Origin: Micromonospora yangpuensis
Lineage (GTDB): Bacteria > Actinomycetota > Actinomycetes > Mycobacteriales > Micromonosporaceae
Assembly (NCBI RefSeq): GCF_900091615.1
Contig: NZ_FMIA01000002.1
Location: 372,001 to 436,000, forward strand
DNA length: 64,000 nucleotides
Reading direction: 5' to 3'
The translations under genes and the position numbers were made by a program. Below, in pieces: positions 16,985-24,044 of this stretch. Under the pieces are notes generated by a model. That model was given only the letters and a program-made list of their open reading frames with translations. It was not told the origin of the DNA and searched no databases. How positions within the stretch are numbered: position 1 is the first letter of the stretch; each line of letters opens with the position of its first letter.

Positions 16985-18523
16985 TTACCGCCTGGCCAGT
17001 TGGCTGTGGCGGGGGCGACGCCAGGCACCGGCGCCGGCCTCGATCCAGCGGCTGAGCAGGCGGGCGTCGTAGCCGACCCGCATCAGCTGCTCGCGGACCC
17101 GTTCCGGCAGGTGCCGGGGGACCGCGCGGCCGTCCGGGCCCGGGCCGAAGACGGCGGTGGTGACGATCCGGTTGCCGTCGCCGACGCCGATCACCTCCTC
17201 GACGTGCGAGACGAAGCGGTGCTTGCGTCCGCCGATCGCGGTCTCGTCCTCGACGGTGACGTAGACGATCAGGTCGAGGGCGTTGCCGGCCATCCGCCGG
17301 GCCTGGTCGACGGTCATCTCCCGGCCGTGGGCCAGCGCCAGCTCGATGATCCGCTCGCTCACCCCCGCCGGGGTACGGGCGTGGATGGTGCACATCGAGC
17401 CCCGGCTGGTGGTCATCGCCTGCAACATCGGGACGATCTCCCGGGACCGGACCTCGCCGACGATGATCCGCAGCACGCCCATCCGCAGCGAGACCGGGAT
17501 CAGGTCGGCGATGCTCACCTCACCGGCGGGCCGGCCGTCCAACCCGCGTTCGCCGTGGCCCTCGCGGGCCTCGAAGCTCATCACCGCCCGGTGCCGGCCA
17601 CCGTGGCGGGCCGGCAGCAGCTCGCGGCTCTCCTCCAGCAGCACGAACGGCTCGTCGGGCGGGATCTCGCTCATCAGCGCCCGGATCACCGTGGTCTTGC
17701 CCGCCCCGGCCAGGCCGGCGACCATGATGTTCAGCCCGGCACGCATCGAGGCGCGCAGGAAGTCGCGCAGCAGCGGGTCGATCATCTCGTCCAGGTCACC
17801 CCGGGCGCCGGCCAGGTCGTCCAGGCTGACGTCGAGAGTGTTGTGCTTGCGGATCACCGCGTACGGGCGGTGGCTGACCAGGAACACCGCCGCGAGGCGG
17901 CTGCCGTCGGGCAGTTGCAGGTCCAGGGTGGGCTTGGAGGTCGACAGGGAACGCTCGGTCGCCCCGGCCCGGCGGGCCGCCGCCTGGAGGATCTCCACCA
18001 GCTCCGCGTCGCTGTCGGCGATCGGTGCGCCCCAGTCCACGCCACCGCCGTGCCGGGTGATCCGTACCTGGTCGCAGCCGAGGATGTGCACCTCCTCGAT
18101 GCTGTCGTCGACCAGCAGCGTCTGGAGCCGGCCCAGCCCGACCAGCTCGGCGGTCACCTGGTCGAGCAGGCTCCGTTCCTCACCGGCCGGCATCGGGGTG
18201 CCCGCCCGGCGGACCGAGTCGGCGTACTCGGCGACCACGGTCACCGCGAGCCGGGCCCGCTCGACGTCCTCCTCCTCGACGGTGAACTCCCGGCCGCGCT
18301 GCCAGAGGGTGAGCCGTTCGCTGAGTTCCCGGCGCAGCTCCCGGACCACGGCGAAGTCGGCCCGCCGGGGCGGGGGCGTCGGCTGCGGCGCGGGGGCCAC
18401 CGCCGGCAGCTCCGCCGGTGGCGGCGGCTGTGGGTGCCCGTTCGCCACGGCCAGCGGCGGGACCGTGGAGGTGACCCCGGGCTGGGGGCCGCGCGGGTCG
18501 TGGGAGACCGGCTCAAACCGCAT
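16985..18523 (-). CDS. tadA: Tad pilus assembly ATPase TadA (CpaF family)
   Basis: A 512-residue secretion ATPase that powers pilus assembly. The Walker A motif AGLAGAGKTTVIRALM is near residue 268, the Asp box and Walker B region follow, and MCTIHARTPAG is the typical CpaF histidine box. The N-terminal 80 residues are Pro/Ala-rich. ATG 18523 is chosen because AGGAGG lies exactly 6 nt before it; the frame is open upstream but would lengthen the overlap with the TadZ gene, which is 11 bp with this start. Confidence 0.92.
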   Translation of the reverse strand: MRFEPVSHDPRGPQPGVTSTVPPLAVANGHPQPPPPAELPAVAPAPQPTPPPRRADFAVVRELRRELSERLTLWQRGREFTVEEEDVERARLAVTVVAEYADSVRRAGTPMPAGEERSLLDQVTAELVGLGRLQTLLVDDSIEEVHILGCDQVRITRHGGGVDWGAPIADSDAELVEILQAAARRAGATERSLSTSKPTLDLQLPDGSRLAAVFLVSHRPYAVIRKHNTLDVSLDDLAGARGDLDEMIDPLLRDFLRASMRAGLNIMVAGLAGAGKTTVIRALMSEIPPDEPFVLLEESRELLPARHGGRHRAVMSFEAREGHGERGLDGRPAGEVSIADLIPVSLRMGVLRIIVGEVRSREIVPMLQAMTTSRGSMCTIHARTPAGVSERIIELALAHGREMTVDQARRMAGNALDLIVYVTVEDETAIGGRKHRFVSHVEEVIGVGDGNRIVTTAVFGPGPDGRAVPRHLPERVREQLMRVGYDARLLSRWIEAGAGAWRRPRHSQLARR

Positions 18524-19313
18524 CCGGTACCTCCTGGTCGACCGGCCAGGCCAGGCGGGCCCGGCGGCGTTCCAGCAGCGCCCGGACCGGCACCTCCAGG
18601 CCACCGGCCGCGCGCATCAACGGCCGACCGGCCCGTACGGTGCCACCGAGGCTGAGCACCTCGGCGGTACGCGGATCGTGTGGCAGCCGGGCGATCACCG
18701 GCACCCGCAGGGCCTTGCTGATCTCGGCGCTGCCGTGGCCGGGGCCGACCAGCAGCAGGCGCAGGGTGCCCGAGGGCACCCGGTGCTCGGCGAAGTCCCG
18801 TTCGATGGTGCCGACCATCGACCGGGTGCCGGAGAGGTCGGGCAGGTTGGCCCGGCTGACCAGCAGCACCACGGTGGCCGCCCGCAGGACCGGCCAGGGT
18901 GGACCGGTCACCTGCAACCGGCCACAGTCGACGAGCACGTCGTACGGGGGGTTGCCCTGCTCCAGGCCGGTGAAGAAGTCGGTGAACCGTTGCCACAGCG
19001 GGGTGACGCTGCCGGCCTGGGCGGGGTCGACCACCCCGGGCAGCAGCAGGCGTTCCCGTTTCGGCGCGTCCAGGTCGACGAGTTGCGACCAGAACGCCTG
19101 CTCCAGGTTGCCGTCGCGCAGCTCGCCGACGGCCAGCTCACCGATGCCCCGGGGGCCGTCCAGCACCCCGCCCAGGTAGCCGGCCATGATCGTGCCGCCG
19201 GCCGGGTCGCACTCGGCCAGCACCAGCCGCCGGTGCCAGCTCAACGCGCAGGCCAACGCCGTCGTGGTGACGCCCGGCGAGCCCTTGGCCGAGACCAGCG
19301 CGATGATCGCCAT
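18513..19313 (-). CDS. TadZ/CpaE-like ParA-family ATPase with altered P-loop
   Basis: A 266-residue MinD/ParA-fold protein that in tad systems directs the pilus machine to its cell location. The P-loop reads SAKGSPGVTTTAL (8-20). The signature Lys10 of deviant Walker A proteins is kept, but the position normally Lys in GKT is Val15, so ATP hydrolysis may be lost or altered. The acidic ECDPAGG (about 34-40) corresponds to Walker A'. It lies directly after the CpaB gene and overlaps tadA. Confidence 0.82.
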   Translation of the reverse strand: MAIIALVSAKGSPGVTTTALACALSWHRRLVLAECDPAGGTIMAGYLGGVLDGPRGIGELAVGELRDGNLEQAFWSQLVDLDAPKRERLLLPGVVDPAQAGSVTPLWQRFTDFFTGLEQGNPPYDVLVDCGRLQVTGPPWPVLRAATVVLLVSRANLPDLSGTRSMVGTIERDFAEHRVPSGTLRLLLVGPGHGSAEISKALRVPVIARLPHDPRTAEVLSLGGTVRAGRPLMRAAGGLEVPVRALLERRRARLAWPVDQEVPDAV

Positions 19314-19315
19314 GT

Positions 19316-19969
19316 TCAGGCGGCCTTGGTCAGCACGAGCGCGATCCGTTTCTGCGCGGCGAGCACCACCACCGCCGGCACGTCCCGGTTGGGCAGGGCC
19401 AGGTAGACCACCACGTTGTTGGTCTCCGGGGTGGCCATCTCGATAACGGTGGCCTCGAACCGGGTGCCGGGGCTGCGGCTGTCGGAGTTGCGGTCCGGGG
19501 TGGTGACCAGCAGCACCTTGTCGCCGGGGTGGAGCTGTTTCGCCGGTACCTCGCTGGGGGTGAGGCCCAGCGCGATCTGCTGCTGACCGGGGCCGAGCAG
19601 CGGGTCGTCGGTGAGCTGGGCCATGCTCAGCAGGGTGCCCGGGGTCAGCCCCACCGCGGCCCGCATGCCGACCACCTCGTCGAGCCGGTCGGCGGCCACC
19701 GGGTCGAGCCCCTGGCCCCCGGCGACCTGCACGCTCACCAGGTCGTCCGCGTCGATCTGCCGGCCCACCTCGACCGTGCGGGCCACCGCCAGGTACGTGC
19801 CGGTGGCCCGGACCGAGGTGACCGCGAAGGCCGCGCCCAGCCCGCCGAGGGCGATCAGCAGCACCGCCAGGCCGAGCAGCCCGGGACGCATCCGGCGTTG
19901 CCGGACCACCCGGGGCGGTACGACCGGCGCGTCCACCGGACCGGTACCGCTGCGCGTCACCACACTCAC
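19316..19969 (-). CDS. SAF-domain protein, CpaB/RcpC-like
   Basis: The 217-residue protein has a cytoplasmic tail, one membrane helix (about 28-52) and an extracytoplasmic SAF domain (about 57-125: AVARTVEVGRQIDADDLVSV, MRAAVGLTPGTLLSMAQL), then a beta-rich RcpC-like part. In tad systems CpaB stabilises the pilus exit apparatus; gram-positive cells lack a secretin, so its role here is probably in the wall. It overlaps the secreted-protein gene by 4 bp. Confidence 0.82.
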   Translation of the reverse strand: MSVVTRSGTGPVDAPVVPPRVVRQRRMRPGLLGLAVLLIALGGLGAAFAVTSVRATGTYLAVARTVEVGRQIDADDLVSVQVAGGQGLDPVAADRLDEVVGMRAAVGLTPGTLLSMAQLTDDPLLGPGQQQIALGLTPSEVPAKQLHPGDKVLLVTTPDRNSDSRSPGTRFEATVIEMATPETNNVVVYLALPNRDVPAVVVLAAQKRIALVLTKAA

Positions 19970-20901
19970 CTGGTCACCACCTGAAGTTCGTCGATCTCGA
20001 TCGGGGCCCCGCCGCTCGTGCGGTTGAGGGAGAAGGAGTCACCGGCCCCGCCGCTGCTGGCCGACCACTCGACGGTCCAGAAGGTGGTGGCGCTGATCCG
20101 GTAGCTGCCGGCCCGGGCGTACCCGTCGTCGTAGCCGCAGTCGGGCGAGGGCTGGCCGGCGTACGGGCCGTCGACCCGGTACGGGGTGCCGGGGCCGGTG
20201 CAGGTGACCCGGTCGCCGTTGCCCATGTCCCAGACGATCCGGTCGACCCGGGCGGTGATCGTGACGGTCAGTCCCCGGTCGGAGGCGGACGCGGTCAGCG
20301 GGCCGAAGTAGTTCGCCCCCGGGCTGGCCCACATCCAGACCGGCAGCCCGACCAGTCCGGGACCGGTGCCCCGGCGGGGTGCGACGGAGATCCGGGGTGC
20401 CTTCAGGGTGATCGAGGCGAGCGCCCGGCGGGCCAGCTCCTCCGGGTCCGGCGGCGCGCCGAACCCGGGCGGCGGCGCGTCGAACAACTCCTCGCGGGAG
20501 GAGCCGAGGCCGCCGTTGCAGGTGACCAGGTACCACTGCTTGCCCTCGACGATGGTGGGCTGCGGCTCAAGGAGCTTGTGGTAGCAGCCGGTGCTGTTGT
20601 CGAAGTAGCCCAGGAACTCGTCGTAGCAGGGGATCACCCGCCCCTCCCACTGGCACCGGGCCGCCGGGCCACCGCCGCCGTCGTCCCCGTCGCCGGGGTC
20701 GCCGGGGTTGCCCGGGTTGCCGGGCGTGGGCGGGTCGTCGTCCCAGACGTTGCAGTCGTCCTGCCCCGGCGGGCAGTTGGCCCCCGGGTCGGCCCGGCCG
20801 GCGGCCCCCGCCGGGACCGCCGTCAGCAGCGGCCCCAGGGCGCCGACCAGCAGCAGCGCCGCCGTCAACGCCAGCAGCCGGACGGGTCGGCGGGTCAGCA
20901 C
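19966..20901 (-). CDS. Secreted protein of the tad locus, function unknown
   Basis: The 311-residue protein has a clear signal peptide (RRPVRLLALTAALLLVGALG, cleavage likely after AGAAG near residue 35). A Cys pair (NCPPGQDDCN), an Asp/Gly/Pro-rich linker, and two more Cys-containing segments (RCQWEGRVIPCYDEF; GCYHKL...VTCNGG) follow. The C-terminal half is beta-rich (WDMGNGDRVTCTGPGTPY, resembling a PKD-like fold). Such proteins accompany tad loci of Streptomyces and Micromonospora. It may be a pilus-tip or surface factor; that is inference. Confidence 0.7.
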   Translation of the reverse strand: MLTRRPVRLLALTAALLLVGALGPLLTAVPAGAAGRADPGANCPPGQDDCNVWDDDPPTPGNPGNPGDPGDGDDGGGGPAARCQWEGRVIPCYDEFLGYFDNSTGCYHKLLEPQPTIVEGKQWYLVTCNGGLGSSREELFDAPPPGFGAPPDPEELARRALASITLKAPRISVAPRRGTGPGLVGLPVWMWASPGANYFGPLTASASDRGLTVTITARVDRIVWDMGNGDRVTCTGPGTPYRVDGPYAGQPSPDCGYDDGYARAGSYRISATTFWTVEWSASSGGAGDSFSLNRTSGGAPIEIDELQVVTR

Positions 20902-21488
20902 GGCTGGTCCTGGTGCGCTTCGCCGGCGCGAATCAGCCAGCGCCCGTCCGGATAGCGGGAGGCGGTGGCGGTGGCCAGGTGCCGGCTCCCGCCGGAACCG
21001 GGCACCACCTTGTTGTTCCGGGTGTAGACCAACCGGTACCCGGTGGTGTCCAGGCAGTCCTGGATCTCCACGGTGGGTGGTTCCGAGATCAGGTCCACGC
21101 TGGTCACGGTGGGGTCGGAGACAATTTTCCCGGTACGCATCGCGCCGCGCTCCTTCGTCTCACGAATTGTCACCCGGACCCGGGTCAACAACGGATCACC
21201 CAGGTACCTGGTCAACTGCGGATGGTGTGGATCACTGTTTCGACTGGCCGCCCGGGTAGCGGCGAGATAACCGGCGTAGGCGGCGAGGGCGGCCTTCCGG
21301 GCGACCTGCTCGTCGGCGGTGGAGACGGTGGCGGTGGGGGTGGGTCCTCGGCGGGCGGGCCGGTCACCGGTCTCCGCCGTCGGGCCGCCGCACCCGACGC
21401 CGGAGGTGAGCCCCAGCACGGCGATCACGAGCAGTCCGGTGACCCGACGTACGACGGGTGCCCGACGATCTGACTGCCTCGCGCGCAA
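20895..21488 (-). CDS. Lipoprotein opening the tad operon
   Basis: A 197-residue putative lipoprotein: basic N-terminus (about 15 residues), hydrophobic VTGLLVIAVLGL, then a lipobox-like SGVGC with Cys near residue 33. The mature part contains an Ala-rich helix and a beta-rich domain (VRVTIRETKERG, YPDGRWLIRAGEAH). The TTG start is chosen because AGGAGG lies 7 nt before it; longer in-frame starts lack a site and would spoil the signal peptide. It overlaps the next gene by 7 bp and is probably the first gene of the tad operon. Confidence 0.72.
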   Translation of the reverse strand: MRARQSDRRAPVVRRVTGLLVIAVLGLTSGVGCGGPTAETGDRPARRGPTPTATVSTADEQVARKAALAAYAGYLAATRAASRNSDPHHPQLTRYLGDPLLTRVRVTIRETKERGAMRTGKIVSDPTVTSVDLISEPPTVEIQDCLDTTGYRLVYTRNNKVVPGSGGSRHLATATASRYPDGRWLIRAGEAHQDQPC

Positions 21489-22138
21489 CGCCGTGCCTCC
21501 TCGATGGCGACCGGGGGGATGCCGGCATCCGGTGCCCTTCGGACGTGCGGAAACGTGCCTCGGACCGGTAGTTCCGGAGCCGCGGCGACGGTTTCCGCAT
21601 TCGCCTGTGTGGATCATTTTTGAACGGGGACGTTTGTCCTGGTTGGCCCGACGCCGGTTGCTCTTCGGGGGTTGCGTCGTACCCAAGGGGCGAGCATAAG
21701 CTGACCCACGCCGCTACAACAGAGGCAATTCGCCCGAATACGCTCGGTGATGAATGGGGGTGTCGGCAGATGATCGCTGGCGATGCGTCCAGCTTGCGCG
21801 GCCGGCCCCGTATGGTAACCCCGGTCGGTACCGGTGCGGGACTGCCTCCGGGTGCTCCGGCACCGATCGGCCGCCGCGCGGTATTGCGGAATGAGACCGG
21901 CTCTGCCCGGATTCATTCCCCCGGTGTCGATGGCCTGGTCGGGGCGGATCGCTGCGAGGTCGGTCGGTCGAAGGCATCCGCACGCGGCGGTCTGCCGCTG
22001 CCGTCCCGGGTCGGTTCTCGCGCCATCCGCTACACGAGAACCCCGGAACGACTACTGTCCGTGCCGTCCGCCGTTGCCCTGACCAGCGGTCGAGGGACGG
22101 TGACGCGTCCAGCTCGCCCCCTCGCCAAGAGATCTTGG
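21489..22138. other. 650-bp gene-free region upstream of the tad operon
   Basis: No open frame here has domain content or a usable ribosome binding site, and the GC is somewhat lower than in neighbours. It must hold the tad promoter. I looked for c-di-AMP and c-di-GMP riboswitch cores and did not recognise one. A sequence at 21694-21719 resembles TTGTAG/TTATGC on the minus strand, but the 14-bp spacing is too short to call a promoter. Confidence 0.45.
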
Positions 22139-22162
22139 AAAAAAACGGCCCGCACAGGGGCC
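22139..22162 (-). terminator. Minus-strand intrinsic terminator between tad and its peptidase
   Basis: On the minus strand GGCCC-CTGTGC-GGGCC (22162-22147) is followed by G and seven T (22145-22139). It is also enclosed by a perfect 10-bp inverted repeat (22131-22140 with 22169-22178). It is the most canonical terminator in the window, yet no minus-strand gene precedes it; upstream lies only the antisense of the peptidase gene. Confidence 0.8.
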
Positions 22163-22227
22163 ATCAGCTTCCAAGATCGGCCAGGATCTGCCGCAACGTC
22201 GCCAGCGGTGCTTCTTCGGGCTGGGGC

Positions 22228-22977
22228 GTGACCGCCACCCGGCCCCGGCGGTCGGCCGCGCCGGTGCTGGGGGCGCTCGCCGTCGTACCCCTGCTGCGGC
22301 TGGCGGTGGTGCGGCACGCCGTACCGGCGGGGGTGGGTTGGCGGGTCGGGTGTGACGGCTGCGGCGCGCCGGTCGGCCTGGACCGGCCGCTGCCGGCGCT
22401 CGGGCCGGCGGCGCGCTGCGGCGGGTGCGCGGCCCGGGTCGGCGCGCCACCCGGGATGGTCGAGGCCGGCCTGGTCGCGGCGCTGGCGGTGGCCGCGCTG
22501 GTCGGCGGTTCGGTGCCGGAGACCCTCGCGCTGCTCTGGTGGCTCGGCTGGGTGCTGCCCGCCGTCCTGGTCGACGTGGCCGTGCACCGGCTTCCCGACC
22601 GGCTCACGTATCCGGCGGCGGCCGGCACCTGGGCGTTGCTCGGGCTGGCCGCGTGGAGCGGGGCGGGCGGGCAGGCGTGGTTGCGGGCCACCGCCGCCGG
22701 CCTCGTCCTCGGCCTTTTCTTCGCCGCCACCACGCTGCTGCTCGGCCGACGCGGCTTCGGCCTGGGCGACGCGAAGCTGGCGCTCGGTGTCGGACTGCTG
22801 CTCGGCTGGTACGGCTGGGCGACGATGCTCGGCGGGCTGCTGCTGGCGTTCCTGCTCTCCGCCACGGTCAGCCTGGCCCTGCTGCTGGCCCGCCGGGTCC
22901 GCTGGTCCAGTCACCTGCCCTTCGGCCCGTTCCTGGTGCTCGGCACGGTCGGCGCGTTACTGCTCACCGCCACCTGA
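22228..22977 (+). CDS. Prepilin peptidase (A24 family)
   Basis: A 249-residue polytopic aspartic protease that processes the Flp and TadE-type prepilins. Both catalytic aspartates are visible in DVAVHRLPDRLT (about residue 114) and GFGLGDAKLALG (about 175). The N-terminal loop has two Cys pairs (CDGC and CGGC), as in zinc-binding bifunctional peptidases that can also methylate. About seven hydrophobic segments are present. GTG 22228 is preferred on family length; the ribosome binding site is weak. It is divergent from the tad operon it serves. Confidence 0.85.
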   Translation: MTATRPRRSAAPVLGALAVVPLLRLAVVRHAVPAGVGWRVGCDGCGAPVGLDRPLPALGPAARCGGCAARVGAPPGMVEAGLVAALAVAALVGGSVPETLALLWWLGWVLPAVLVDVAVHRLPDRLTYPAAAGTWALLGLAAWSGAGGQAWLRATAAGLVLGLFFAATTLLLGRRGFGLGDAKLALGVGLLLGWYGWATMLGGLLLAFLLSATVSLALLLARRVRWSSHLPFGPFLVLGTVGALLLTAT

Positions 22978-22990
22978 CCGCCGCCGCCGG

Positions 22991-23161
22991 CCCGCCTGTG
23001 CCGGCCCGGCCCGCCTGTGCCGGCCCGGCCCGCCTGTGCCGGCCCGGCCCGCCTGTGCCGGCCCGGCCCGCCTGTGCCGGCCCGGCCCGCCTGTGCCGGC
23101 CCGGCCCGCCTGTGCCGGCCCGGCCCGCCTGTGCCGGCCCGGCCCGCCTGTGCCGGCCCGG
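22991..23161. repeat. Nine perfect 19-bp tandem repeats
   Basis: The unit CCCGCCTGTGCCGGCCCGG is repeated nine times without a mismatch between the convergent ends of the prepilin peptidase and PAP2 genes. Each unit includes the near-palindrome CCGGCCCGG. The frame is open only because the composition lacks stops; the encoded peptide is not a plausible gene product. Confidence 0.95.
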
Positions 23162-23201
23162 CCCGGTTTTGGCAGTCGGGCCGGGACGGCAGGGCCGGTG
23201 A

Positions 23202-23858
23202 TCAGTGCCGGTCGACCGGGATCGGGTCCTCGGCGCGGCGGCTGCGGCGGCGGAGCACCTCGCTGACCGGCCGGGCCAGCAGCGGCGCGACCACCGCGAC
23301 GACAAGCGTGCCGAGCAGCACCCCGGCGACCACGTCGTGCGGGTAGTGGACGCCGACGTAGACCCGGGAGAAGGCAGCCAACGCCGCCAACGGCACCGCC
23401 GCGTACCAGCCGATCCGACGGTGCAGCAGGACGACGGCGGTGGCCAACGCGCCGGCGATGGTGGAGTGGTTGCTCGGGAACGACCAGTCGCCCACCGGCG
23501 GGCACTGCTCGGCGACGATGGCCAGGTCGGTCAACGCCCGGCAGGGGCGGTCCTGGTCGACCAGCACCTTCAGGCCCTCGCTGCACCCGTACGCGAGGAC
23601 CACCGCGACCGGGGTGACCAGGGCGAGCGCCCGGTCCCGGGGGCCGCCGCCCAGGCGCGGCCAGGCGGCCAACAGGAAGAGCAGCCCGAGCAGGATGATC
23701 GACGCCTCGGTGAAGTGGCCCATGAACCACTGCACCGGCTCCGGGTTGGCGTCGGCGAACTCGACCACGTCCCGGTACCAGTCCCCGCTGACCTCCGGAA
23801 CGTCCGACGGCGCCTCCGACGGCGCCTCCGCCGCACCGACCAGACCTGAGCCGATCAT
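23202..23858 (-). CDS. PAP2-family membrane phosphatase
   Basis: A 218-residue membrane phosphatase of the PAP2/undecaprenyl-diphosphatase type. The three-part active site is complete: KVLVDQDRP, PSNHS and SRVYVGVHYPHD. About five membrane helices are visible. It may dephosphorylate undecaprenyl diphosphate or a related lipid phosphate. ATG 23858 is chosen because GGTGAGG lies 6 nt before it; ATG 23873 is possible. It converges with the peptidase gene across the 19-bp repeat array. Confidence 0.85.
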   Translation of the reverse strand: MIGSGLVGAAEAPSEAPSDVPEVSGDWYRDVVEFADANPEPVQWFMGHFTEASIILLGLLFLLAAWPRLGGGPRDRALALVTPVAVVLAYGCSEGLKVLVDQDRPCRALTDLAIVAEQCPPVGDWSFPSNHSTIAGALATAVVLLHRRIGWYAAVPLAALAAFSRVYVGVHYPHDVVAGVLLGTLVVAVVAPLLARPVSEVLRRRSRRAEDPIPVDRH

Positions 23859-24044
23859 GTCCCACCTCACCATGCCGTTACCCCACCAAGCGTTCAGAAA
23901 CCGTTTACGAACGAGCACCGTAGGAAACCATGTCGGTTCACCGCAGCGTTCATTGGTTGATCCGAAACCCTCACTTTCGTCTCAGCGGCCTCTCAGCCGG
24001 GTCCGGTTGACTGGCCGGTGAGGTCCCGCAGCCTTGGAGGCGAT

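Noticed and set aside
21694..21719. TTGTAG/TTATGC as the tad promoter
   Set aside because: The 14-bp spacer is too short and the predicted leader would be about 200 nt without supporting features.
21620..22231. A 203-codon frame upstream of the prepilin peptidase
   Set aside because: No domain, poor composition, crosses the terminator and ends inside the peptidase start.
22991..23161. The 19-bp array as a CRISPR
   Set aside because: The units are directly adjacent with no spacers.
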